This document shows, one piece after another, positions 55,290 to 64,000 of a stretch of 64,000 bases of DNA. The DNA comes from Salvia splendens (taxonomy: Eukaryota; Streptophyta; Magnoliopsida; Lamiales; Lamiaceae). Under the pieces are notes generated by a model. That model saw only the letters and a list, made by a program, of their open reading frames with translations, made no database searches and was not told the DNA's origin. How positions within the stretch are numbered: the first letter of the stretch is position 1; the number at the start of each line of letters is the position of its first letter. The position numbers and the translations under genes were made by a program. The stretch is from the NCBI RefSeq assembly GCF_004379255.2, contig NC_056033.1, positions 4,878,172-4,942,171 on the forward strand, in the 5' to 3' direction.

Positions 55290-55808
55290 CTCTTTGTAGT
55301 TGTGTTGCAGCTTCACAATTTGTGTCGATAGTAGATAAAATTAATCGACTGATCTCAAAATTCTTGTCTCTTTTCTAAATTTCTAATCATAATTTCAGTA
55401 GTAAGTAATCATTTTTCTGTTGTAAACTGTGCGTTAAAAATTAAACAAAGGTGAAGATGGATTTTAAGGAGTATTTATCATATTTTAGGAACAGTATCCA
55501 AATATTGAAATATTAACCGATTATCTACATTTTCCACATCGGCTTGAATTTCTTTGCTTCAATGGGTTCGGTTTAATTTTTTAAGCTAAAATGAATTTGA
55601 ATTAATTTTATTAAACTATTTTAAGCTAAAATAGGTTCGGTATATTTTATTCAAATATACCTAATCTAATGATAATTTTTTATTTTTAATATTATGTTTT
55701 TTGTTTGAATTTTCGGCTGGATTTATCATAAAATTTTGGATTTTAAGATTCATAACAGATCTATTTTCATCCATCGGTTGAGGAGGAGGCTTCAATTTTC
55801 TTTATATT

Positions 55809-56668
55809 TTAAGAGCATCCGCTTCGGTGTCTCGATGCGGGCTCGGTCTCGTCCCGGCGAGATGAGACCGCATCAAGAAACCGATGTGGATGCTCCGTCT
55901 CGTCGCGTAGCCCGGGGGGGTGGCGGGCTGTCTCGCCACGCGCCAGCACCACGTGGCGAGCTCTGGCGCGCGGCATGACGCCCACTCGCTGACACGCGAG
56001 TAGGCATCGTCATGCTGACGCAATAAATATTTTAAAAAAAATCAATTTTCCGAAAAAAAATTAAAATTTTAAAAAATTTTAACGGTAATTTTTTTTCTTT
56101 ATTTTATTCTATAAATACTTCTATTAGCCTCTTTCATTTTACACACAAACACACTATCTTTCATCTTTTGTTCTTCTCATCACCATCATATCATCTCTCT
56201 TTCCTCTCCAATTCTTCTCACAAATTTAATTCATTCATGGATCCATTTGAGCAAATGCGTCGAATGATGGAAGAATCGCTAGAAGGATCTAATGGAGCAA
56301 TTTGGGCAAAATTTGGCAACCGTTAGACGATCACCGCATCACTTTCCATGATTATGCGGATTTCAATAAATTGTAATATTAAGATTTCAATTATGTATTT
56401 TTCGTATTTTCGGATGTTGTAATTTTCGTGATTTTTAATGATTTTATGAATTATTAGTATTAATTTAATATTTCAATTAAATATAAATTGAATTTGTTGG
56501 AAATAAAAATAAAAAATGAAATCGAATGAATAGTTAAGGGATAAGATGGTTAAGAGATGGGGATGCATGTGCTGTCTCTTAATTAAGAGATGGGGTAAAA
56601 AGTGCAGTGAGACCCATGAATAGTTAAGGGATGAGACGGTATTGAGACAGAGACGTGGATGGTCTTAC
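55809..56668. mobile_element. PIF/Harbinger-like deletion derivative
   Basis: TTTTAAGAGCATCCGCTTCGG at the left and GTGGATGGTCTTACTG at the right form imperfect inverted ends next to TAA/TTA, as in PIF/Harbinger-type elements. Inside are GC-rich ends, then a plant-like leader and the start of a frame (56237, MDPFEQMRRMMEESLEG) that stops after about 30 codons, followed by AT-rich sequence. It looks like an element whose coding core was deleted. The right terminal match is imperfect. Confidence 0.55.
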
Positions 56669-57588
56669 TGAGCCCAATACGATGGCTATGACTTGGGTTA
56701 TTAATTCAAACAATGGAATATCATTATTTTAAAGATTATTTACTGTTCGAAAGGTGATTTTTGGGGATTTTGTACAATCGCATGTTCGAGTTATCGTGGG
56801 ATAGATAAAAAAAAATCATGTTTATTATCTTTAAATTACGAAAATACAATTACAAAATGAAGTCCGCGCCTTATTGATACAACTAATTATATTGAGGTTG
56901 TATCAAATATTGAATTCCTCATTCTTCAGTTTTGCCTCCATACTATTCAAATTTCTATTTTACAAAATGCTGGAATTAGTCTAAATAAATTTTTATATTA
57001 CGAAAGGCAAAATAAATAGGAGTAACTTTTATGTGGTGGTCTAATCTCTAACATGTCAATAAATACAAGAAATGGTGTTAAAAGGAAGAGAATTTGAGAA
57101 TTTTGTTATTTTCCTCAATGACAAGAAACTATTCCAAATGCCCCTAATTATTTAGAGCAGTGCCCATCAATGTCATATCATATTAACTTATTAATTAATC
57201 TACAAATTTATGTACCCTTTAATCAGATAAGTACAGTAAACAACTTGACTAAGATATCTCAATTCTAAAACACTACTCATGTTTACCGTCTATAGATATT
57301 ACAGAGATCTCCTCGTAATTAAATAACAACCTTTTTCTTTTGCCAATTTTACTATGATCTTCATTTAAAAATATAAAACTTTGTCCTTTTTTGTTACACT
57401 CACATAAATTTTACTATGGTTATTGAAATCCCTTATTAAATCTTGATTATTATGTATGGTAGAAAATCCAATCACATGTCATCAATGCAGGCTGCACAGT
57501 TCCAATATAAGCAGCTTGCTGCAAAGTACCAATAAGCAGCTTCAACTTATCACACTAGACTTTGTACTAATGGAGTACTATATTTTGG

Positions 57589-57783
57589 TAGTGTTTGGTT
57601 TGCTAGATAAAATAAAACTAAGTCTATGATTGAATTGTGAGATTATTTTAGTCATAGGAGATTAGCTATGACTAATTATCTCATGATTATCCATCTATGA
57701 TTAAGTTGTTGGATTGAATCTTATGAACCAAACACATTACATATTTAATCTCGGAATACAATTTTGCAAACCGAACATCCCTT
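57589..57783. mobile_element. MITE-like repeat with GTTTGGTTTGC / GCAAACCGAAC ends
   Basis: GTGTTTGGTTTGCTAG at the left and GCAAACCGAACATCC at the right are inverted partners, with an inner AACCAAACAC (57726). The interior has inverted TGATTA/TAATCA-rich motifs (for example AGTCATAGGAGATTAGC and CATGATTATCC). No target duplication was confirmed. Confidence 0.5.
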
Positions 57784-57879
57784 TGAAAATGATGATACTC
57801 CACATTTTATACAAAGAAATTATCTTAAATATGAAGAAAACTCGGGTTCGTCCCCACGTCTACCATGCTTACAAATTTA

Positions 57880-58925
57880 TTTGGACTAGACATGATTTGA
57901 TGTAGCTCCAGTAGACAATGACGAGCCCAGAAAATATAGCTCGTGGGGTCGGACCGAAATTTAATACTAATATATACTAATATTTAAATAATAATTATAT
58001 AATATATATTAAATAATTAGTTTTATCATTTTTGTTGTCCTTATTATGTTTTTGTTACAATTGAATACAAAATTTATAAAACTTGAATTAAATCAATTAA
58101 CTATGCTAGTTAACATTTTTAAAAATTTAAAATATTTATAGGATTTATCAAAGCTAAATTAGTTACACAAAATAAGCAAGCACATAGTATTAAATATATT
58201 AAGTACCAGTTTACAGCTTATAAAAACTAAAAAATAATGAAATAAAAATAATAAATATAAAAATATTCCTAGATTTTACTAAATCGCCGTCCCCACTCTT
58301 CTTCCAAGCAACTAGTTTATAGTTTTCTTCAAATTCAAAATTCATCAACGGAGCTTCCGATCCTCTTCACTATATTTTTGCAGTATCTTTAAATTCATTG
58401 TTCTTCTCTAAATTTCCTTCCTATTATAATCCACAACAATGGTTTCTCTATATTTCTCAACTCTCTTCTCATTTATTCTCTAGTTTTCGGTAGAGGCGGA
58501 GTTGTCGCACGTGGGGTCGGGAGGCGGAATTGCTGTGGGTCGGAGGGCGGATTATAGAGCTTCCCAAGCAGTACTCACGGACTGACGGTGGGGGTGCGCC
58601 CGACCCCGCCCGACCCCACCTGGGTCCGTCGTTGCCCGCAGAAACGTTGTCGACAGAAAACATGCCAAATTTAAATATTTATTTTGACTAGACACTAGTT
58701 GATGTAACTCCAGCAGAAGACGTTGTCGACTGAAAACACGCCGAATTTAAATAGTACTCCGAAAACGTTTGATGTCGAGTTGATGCCGAATTTAAATTGG
58801 AGTATTCATTTTGACTAAAAACATGCCAAATTTAAATTAGAGTGTTCATTTTGACTAGACACGAGTTGATGTAGTTCCAGCATTAGATGCCAACAACGCC
58901 GAAAACGTTTGATGTCGAAATGAAT
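57880..58925. repeat. Degenerate dispersed repeat family
   Basis: GACTAGACAYGAGTTGATGTA-type blocks recur at about 57884, 58683 and 58853, together with CCGAAAACGTTTGATGTCGA at 58759 and 58899. The copies are diverged and partly rearranged. Origin not recognised. Confidence 0.6.
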
Positions 58926-59534
58926 TGAAATCCACACAGTATATGCTTGAAAACGTTATGTGTAGTAATGAATTGATTTTTAAATTATAAATTCAGAAAT
59001 TATTAAATTCAGTCGACTAACTTTAGATTTATATAAAACAGAATTCATAATTTTTTTGATTAAAATTACAACCCTTTACAGAGACTAAGTCATTCGTACA
59101 AACAATGAAATCATCGACATTGAGAAAGGTCACGCATGCAAAAACACACCAATTTACAAACAAAAGAGTATTTAAAGTACTGGGTTCATCGCCATGCAAA
59201 TGAAAAGGGACAAATTATGTGAAATTAAATTTTCTTTTTACATTAAAAAAAACTGTGATGCAAAAAAACTCTCGTGAAATAAATTCAATAATATATTTTC
59301 TACTTTTAACAACAAAGTTAATTGCTGCTAAATATCAGGCAAAATTACACATTTAAAACAGATTTGTAACTTGTAAGTACAGTTTAACGCTAATAAAGGA
59401 ATCCAAAGCTGATGCATAGTCATAATCTAGTTGTAGAAAACAGACAAAATCCCTCTTTCAAATAATTAATTATGATTAAATTAACAATGATTGAGTAGAA
59501 TTCTTCAAGAATTACACTTAGGCCTCACCCCCAA

Positions 59535-59542
59535 TATAAATA
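59535..59542 (+). promoter_or_regulatory. TATA box of the AP2/ERF gene
   Basis: TATAAATA lies 70 bp before the ATG, with a pyrimidine/adenine-rich leader between. It is the only good TATA match close to the start. Confidence 0.7.
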
Positions 59543-59611
59543 CACCACCAAACATTATTCCAAAACCAAAAAAAAATTAAGTTCTCCAATTCAAACAAAA
59601 CTAACAAACTC

Positions 59612-60238
59612 ATGGCTGGATTCAACACAACACAAACCCCCAAAGCTCAGGCCACAAAGCCAGCACCGGCGCGGAGATTCGTGGGCGTAAGGCAGCGGCC
59701 GTCAGGGAGATGGGTGGCCGAGATCAAGGACTCGTCCCAGCGAGTCCGCCTCTGGCTCGGCACCTACGACACCCCTGAGGAGGCCGCACGCGCCCTCCGC
59801 GGGGAGAATGCCCGCACCAACTTCGCCCCAACGTGCCCCACGCCCATCTCCATAAACGGAACAGATCAATCCAACGGCCTCAGCTTCTCCTCATTAAAGG
59901 CGAAGCTGAGCAAGAATCTCCAAAGCATATTGGCCCGAAACACAGACAACAAATCCTCCTCATCATCAAAGAGCAGAGTGAGCGACCACTTCACCTTTGC
60001 CAGCATCTTCCATCACCACCAATACAGCCACGTCGACATCAAGAAGATCGAGAAGGCCGTGCAGCAGAGCGTCATCGTGCCAAGTGTCTGCCACGATGCG
60101 CCCCCTTCCCAGCTCAACTCGGATGAAATCATGAGTGGCGGCGGAGAAGGTTCTAGAAGCAAAAGATTCAAGGTTTCGTCGTCTGTTTTAGTGCCGTCAA
60201 CGTTTACGGAATCTCCGGCGCCCAATGAATGGTGGTGA
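59612..60238 (+). CDS. AP2/ERF transcription factor, RAP2-11-like, with shortened AP2 domain, 208 aa
   Basis: Single exon, as in most ERFs. The domain begins [18 protein letters not shown] and continues [18 protein letters not shown] then [12 protein letters not shown]-type and WLG elements with conserved Arg/Trp contacts to DNA are present. The usual helix reads about seven residues longer (an AYDEAAR-like segment between EEAAR and AL/RG). Here the domain from FVGV to TNF has 49 residues where about 56 are typical, as if a 21-bp in-frame deletion occurred between the repeated GCC-rich codons. The C-terminal part ([19 protein letters not shown]) resembles RAP2-11-like proteins, which in Arabidopsis act in low-potassium responses. 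Whether DNA binding survives is uncertain. Nuclear. Confidence 0.83.
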   Translation: MAGFNTTQTPKAQATKPAPARRFVGVRQRPSGRWVAEIKDSSQRVRLWLGTYDTPEEAARALRGENARTNFAPTCPTPISINGTDQSNGLSFSSLKAKLSKNLQSILARNTDNKSSSSSKSRVSDHFTFASIFHHHQYSHVDIKKIEKAVQQSVIVPSVCHDAPPSQLNSDEIMSGGGEGSRSKRFKVSSSVLVPSTFTESPAPNEWW

Positions 60239-61015
60239 AGAATCTAAACAAAATAAACATGTACATTAAGAATAATGGAAAGAAGATGCAGTTTTGGCCT
60301 TCACATGTAACCAGTCAAAACAGTAGTGCTAATGCAAGAACATAATCCACTTGCTTTACTACTAGTTTATAATCATTCTTTTATCATCAACTTGGTAGTT
60401 TTGTTGCTATTACACATTGGGTTAATATAAATTAATTTATAAGCAGTGGCACAAGAGGGAATTAATACTACTGTTTACATAAACACTTATTACATTGAAC
60501 ATAAAAATAATTGTACTGAATCTAGTGACGAAGCCAAACATTGAGGACATTTCAGAGTTTTCTAAATAAGGTTTTCTTGATATAAAAACACAAATTCATC
60601 TCAAATTAATCATAAATTTTTAAAAACAATGCCAAATTTCCCTACTTCTATTATAACTTCTTGATATTAATATTAATTTAACCAAGTATCAAAGAGAAAT
60701 AACAAAAAAAAAGAGGAAATAGCCACGAGTTTAAGTTCTAACAGAAGACATATTTCTAAATTCTCAAATTTAGTTAATTTCACTAATAAATTGTGTGATG
60801 AAATCAAGCGCATGGACAAACACGAATACATAAATAAAAGTATTTAGTGATCTATCTCATAATTGAAGGAGAGTGTGGTGTTTGGATTTTTGTCAATAAT
60901 AAAGAAAATCAAGAGCAGGCCATCAAAGTTGCAAGTGTACAACAACAATAATAATATTAAATCTAACCATGCCCATAACCACACAAAAAAATTGAAATCT
61001 TAATTAAATCAAATG
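60239..61015. other. AT-rich intergenic region
   Basis: Holds the ERF 3' UTR and the left flank of copia 3. No gene or clear repeat seen. Confidence 0.6.
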
Positions 61016-61591
61016 TGTTGGGTCGTGATACCGCCGATCTCACACACGCACGAACGAGGAAATAAAGCACGCAAACGATATAACGTGGTTCGGTGATAAT
61101 CCACCTACGTCCACGGAGAAGATGACCGGAATCTTATTGATGGAACTCTCAATACAAGAACTTCACACTCACAATCTATCACTCTAAGCAAACGCTAGCT
61201 AGTGCAAGAATTCTCTTCTAATTGTGTGTGTAATCTGTGTTCTGCGTCTCTCACTACTGAGCTCTATCGAGCTATTTATACAAGATGCAATCAAGAAATA
61301 AAATCCAACTAACTCTATTTCCCAAAGTTAGTTATAACCGCTGCTCGGCTAAAACCGAACTGCCATTCTTGGTTAGCAACCGAACTGCATTTCTCGGCTA
61401 TCAACCGAACTGCCTTTCTCGGTTATCAACCGAACTGCCTTTCTCGGCTAGCTCAAAGCCGAGCTTTATTTCTTGATCTCTTCTCGGAGCTGCCGAGGCT
61501 CCACCACTCGATCACAACCGGACTCAAAACCGAGCTTCATTTCCGAGCTCAGAAGCCGAGCTCCAGTAGTTTGCATGGACACACTTTCACA
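61016..61591 (-). repeat. 3' LTR of copia 3 with 25-bp tandem repeats
   Basis: A minus-strand TATAAATA lies at 61273-61280. A tandem array of CCGAACTGCMTTTCTCGGYT-type units with exact 25-bp spacing starts at 61355, 61380, 61405 and 61430, and related CCGAGCT copies follow to about 61562. The array sits between the TATA box and the upstream LTR end in the sense of the element, where LTR enhancers lie. The outer border (61014 or 61016) cannot be confirmed without the other LTR. Confidence 0.75.
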
Positions 61592-61659
61592 AATCTCCAC
61601 CTTGTCCTTGCAAAACTCCATCAATATCTGGATTCCCTTCTCAATCCTTGTTACAAGCT

Positions 61660-64000
61660 TCAACACTCCACAATCTCAACCAACTTCAAACAATGTTTGA
61701 ATTTCGAAGTTGGCAGAGACTTTGTCAACATGTCTGATGCATTTTCTTCGGTAGGAACTTTCACCACATTGATCTTTCCACTTTGAATCTCATCTCTGAT
61801 GAAGTGTCTCCTCACATCTATATGCTTCGACCTCTCATGGAACATTTGATGTTTTGCTAAACATATAGCCGAGTTGCTGTCACAGTTAATCTTCACTGCT
61901 CCCAGCTTCATTCCTAAATCTTCCAAGATTCCTTGCAACCATTTTCCTTCCTTTGCAGCCTCAGTCAGAGAAATATACTCAGCTTCGGTTGTGGACAGTG
62001 CAACCACAGACTGCAAATTTGATTTCCAGCTGATTGCTGTGCCATATAGTGTGAAGATGTAACCACTCTGAGACTTTCTGTTGTCTAAGTTAGCCGCATA
62101 ATCCGAGTCACAGAATCCTTCTAGGACTTCCCTCTCCTCAGACCAAACTCCACCACCAAACTTCAAGCCAACCATGACAGACCCTTTCAGGTATTTCAGA
62201 ATCCACTTTAGTGCTGCCCAGTGATCCCTACCTGGATCAGCCATATATCTGCTTGCAACGCTTATGGCATGAGCCACATCCGGCCTTGTACATATCATCA
62301 AGTACATCACACTTCCCACTATATTTGCATAGGGTATCCTGCTCATCTCTTCTCTATCTTCAGCTGTCTTTGGCATCTGTTCTTTACTGAGTTTGAAGCA
62401 GCTAGCCAATGGAGTGGATACTGACTTTTCACTCCTTACCTGGTATTTTTCTACCACCTTTCTGATATAATCAGCCTGAACCAATTTCAGTTCTTTCTTC
62501 TTTCTGTTCCTGACAATATCCATACCCAAGATTCTCTTGGCTTCCCCAAGATCTTTCATATCAAATCTCTGCTTCAACTCCTCCTTGACAGACAGCAGCT
62601 CACTCTTGCTTGATCCTGCCAGCAGAATATCATCCACATACAGCAGTAGATAGGCCAGTATTAGATTTCCACTTCTCTTGACATACACGCAGCTATCAAA
62701 ACTGGATCTCTCAAATGCCATCAATTCCATCTGCTCATGAAACTTCTTGTTCCACTGCCGGCTGCTTTGCTTGAGCCCATATAGGCTTTTCTTTAACAAG
62801 CAAACTTTCTTTTCTTCTCCCGGCTTCTCAAAACCCTTAGGCTGCATCATATAGATCGTTTCCTCTAGATCTCCATGCAAAAATGCTGTCTTCACATCAA
62901 GTTGATGCAGCTCCCAGTTGAAATGAGCAGTCATGGCCAATAAGATCCGAATGGAAGTGTGCTTCACCACTGGAGAGAACACCTCTGTGTAGTCAATACC
63001 CTCTACTTGTGTGAATCCTCTAGCAACCAGCCTTGCCTTAAACCGTATGCTTTCAACTTCCCCCACCTCTACTTTCTTCTTAAACAGCCATTTGCAACTG
63101 ATCAGCTTCTGAGTCCCTGGATCAGTTACCAAAATCCAAGTCCCATTTTTCAGCAAGGACTCTATTTCTTCTTCCATGGCCTTGATCCATTTCTGACTTT
63201 CCTTGCAACTCATGGCTTCTTCATAGGTTGAGGGTTCTGAAAACATGAGTACTTCTGCTACACATAGAGCAAAGAAGCTCATGTCATAATCTGAGAATCT
63301 GCTAGGTAGGCCTGCATTTCTTCTTGGATTTCTTCTGGCCCCTTGAGCTGCAGCAGCTTGCTGCACTGGTGACTCCTGCTCACCTGTGTTCTGAGTATGT
63401 TGAGAGCTAGTTGCTCCACCTTCTTCTTGATTTCCTGTGATCACAACATCCTCATCAGTGTCTGTTCCAGCAGATTCTCCACCAAACTCAAGGTTTTGCA
63501 TTTCAGAGCTACTGCCACCACCAGAGGGCTTCCCATCATCTTTAAATGGCATCTCCTCTTCATTGAATGTCACATCTCTGCTCACAATGATATTTCTGCC
63601 TTCTCTATCCAAATTCCACAATCTGTATCCTTTTACCCCATCTTGGTATCCCAACAACACACATTTCTTTGCCCTTGGCTCCAATTTACTCTGCTTAATG
63701 TGTGCATAAGCAGCACACCCAAACACCTTCAAGGCTGAGTAATCACCTAGGCTTCCATACCATCTTTGATCTGGGGTCTCATTGGATATAGCAGATGATG
63801 GACACTTATTGATCAGATTAGCTGCAGTAGAGACAGCCTCTGCCCAGAATCTCTTTGGCATTCCAGAGTAGAATAGCATGCACCTCACCCTTTCTAGCAA
63901 TGTCCTATTCATTCTTTCTGCCAGCCCGTTCTGTTGAGGATTTCTTGGCACAGTCCTATGCCTTCTTATCCCTTTCACCTTACAGAAACTATCAAACTCC
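61660..64000 (-). CDS. Copia 3 pol (integrase, RT, RNase H), partial, frame open to window edge
   Basis: The frame is uninterrupted from beyond 64000 to the stop at 61660; the codon at 63978 is an internal Val rather than a real start. Integrase shows NGLAERMNRTLLERVRCML and the Glu of the D-D-E triad. Reverse transcriptase has ISCKWLFKKKVEVGE, LDVKTAFLHGDLEE and LLLYVDDILLA. RNase H has GFCDSDYAANLD and STTEAEYISLTEAAKE, ending SLPTSKFKHCLKLVE. Copia order. Compared with copia 2 the same segment lacks stops or gaps, so this copy may be young and potentially competent. That cannot be judged without gag and the 5' LTR. Confidence 0.9.
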   Translation of the reverse strand, partial: EFDSFCKVKGIRRHRTVPRNPQQNGLAERMNRTLLERVRCMLFYSGMPKRFWAEAVSTAANLINKCPSSAISNETPDQRWYGSLGDYSALKVFGCAAYAHIKQSKLEPRAKKCVLLGYQDGVKGYRLWNLDREGRNIIVSRDVTFNEEEMPFKDDGKPSGGGSSSEMQNLEFGGESAGTDTDEDVVITGNQEEGGATSSQHTQNTGEQESPVQQAAAAQGARRNPRRNAGLPSRFSDYDMSFFALCVAEVLMFSEPSTYEEAMSCKESQKWIKAMEEEIESLLKNGTWILVTDPGTQKLISCKWLFKKKVEVGEVESIRFKARLVARGFTQVEGIDYTEVFSPVVKHTSIRILLAMTAHFNWELHQLDVKTAFLHGDLEETIYMMQPKGFEKPGEEKKVCLLKKSLYGLKQSSRQWNKKFHEQMELMAFERSSFDSCVYVKRSGNLILAYLLLYVDDILLAGSSKSELLSVKEELKQRFDMKDLGEAKRILGMDIVRNRKKKELKLVQADYIRKVVEKYQVRSEKSVSTPLASCFKLSKEQMPKTAEDREEMSRIPYANIVGSVMYLMICTRPDVAHAISVASRYMADPGRDHWAALKWILKYLKGSVMVGLKFGGGVWSEEREVLEGFCDSDYAANLDNRKSQSGYIFTLYGTAISWKSNLQSVVALSTTEAEYISLTEAAKEGKWLQGILEDLGMKLGAVKINCDSNSAICLAKHQMFHERSKHIDVRRHFIRDEIQSGKINVVKVPTEENASDMLTKSLPTSKFKHCLKLVEIVEC

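Larger units (their letters stand above)
55290..59611. other. Repeat-rich intergenic region with no supported gene
   Basis: It contains a Harbinger-like deletion derivative (55809-56668), a short MITE-like repeat near 57589, and scattered copies of a repeat with GACTAGACAYGAGTTGATGTA (57884, 58683, 58853). Short frames inside look random. 59040-59520 is AT-rich promoter-side sequence of the ERF gene. Confidence 0.55.
61016..64000 (-). mobile_element. Copia LTR retrotransposon 3, 3' part, minus strand, cut by window edge
   Basis: The 3' LTR (about 61016-61591, TGTTGGGTCG to CTTTCACA on the plus strand) follows a purine tract AAGGTGGAGATT (minus strand, 61592-61603). Pol reads from the window edge leftward. 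The 5' LTR and gag are outside the window. It is related to copia 2 but has an undamaged frame. Confidence 0.88.

Noticed and set aside
55178..55378. Plus-strand frame over the FN3K first exon
   Set aside because: Antisense low-complexity translation (E/R-rich) of the transit-peptide exon.
58469..58663. Minus-strand 64-codon frame in GC-rich sequence
   Set aside because: It covers repeated GTGGGGTCGG-type DNA with no protein resemblance.

Overview
The window is nuclear DNA of a flowering plant. The evidence is spliced genes with GT/AG introns, plant-only families (type-B ARR/GARP, AP2/ERF, chloroplast PFC1) and dense plant LTR retrotransposons, hAT and mariner elements. The protein sequences look eudicot. 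I suspect an asterid, perhaps Lamiales, but cannot prove it from sequence alone. A GEN1-like gene followed by a PFC1-like gene matches the order I recall around At1g01860-At1g01880 in Arabidopsis.

Layout. 1-454: a TRIM element cut by the window edge. 686-1430: a non-autonomous hAT element with an 8-bp target duplication. 1506-16074: a young, complete Athila-type Ty3/gypsy element on the minus strand, inserted 8 bp past the stop codon of a two-exon gene of unknown function (16088-17609). 20126-25665: a gene encoding a 12-residue repeat protein, split by an apparently intact autonomous hAT element (20593-25416). Downstream of its transposase the hAT element carries two long hairpins. 26375-27538: a plant mariner (DD39D) transposase with one intron. 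29.6-35.2 kb: a decayed copia element on the minus strand, holding a nested solo LTR and abutting a TRIM relic.

36.6-55.3 kb is the gene-rich block: GEN1 (Holliday-junction resolvase, 8 exons), a broken copy of a type-B response-regulator gene interrupted by a second copia element (41345-46295), the intact response-regulator-like gene (48009-50015), PFC1 (chloroplast rRNA dimethyltransferase, 10 exons) and, converging on it, a fructosamine-3-kinase-like gene (9 exons). 55.3-64 kb holds MITE-like repeats, a single-exon AP2/ERF gene with a shortened AP2 domain, and the 3' part of a third copia element whose pol frame is open to the window edge.

The host genes do not form one pathway. Most of what is unusual lies in the mobile elements. 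A palindromic motif (TACTGRTCAGTA) is scattered through the whole Athila element. A different GATC-centred palindrome (CTTGATCAAG) is scattered through the copia-1 LTR and the solo LTR. The hAT element carries inverted copies of a fragment that looks like a different hAT transposase. All exon boundaries, target duplications and counts were read by eye.
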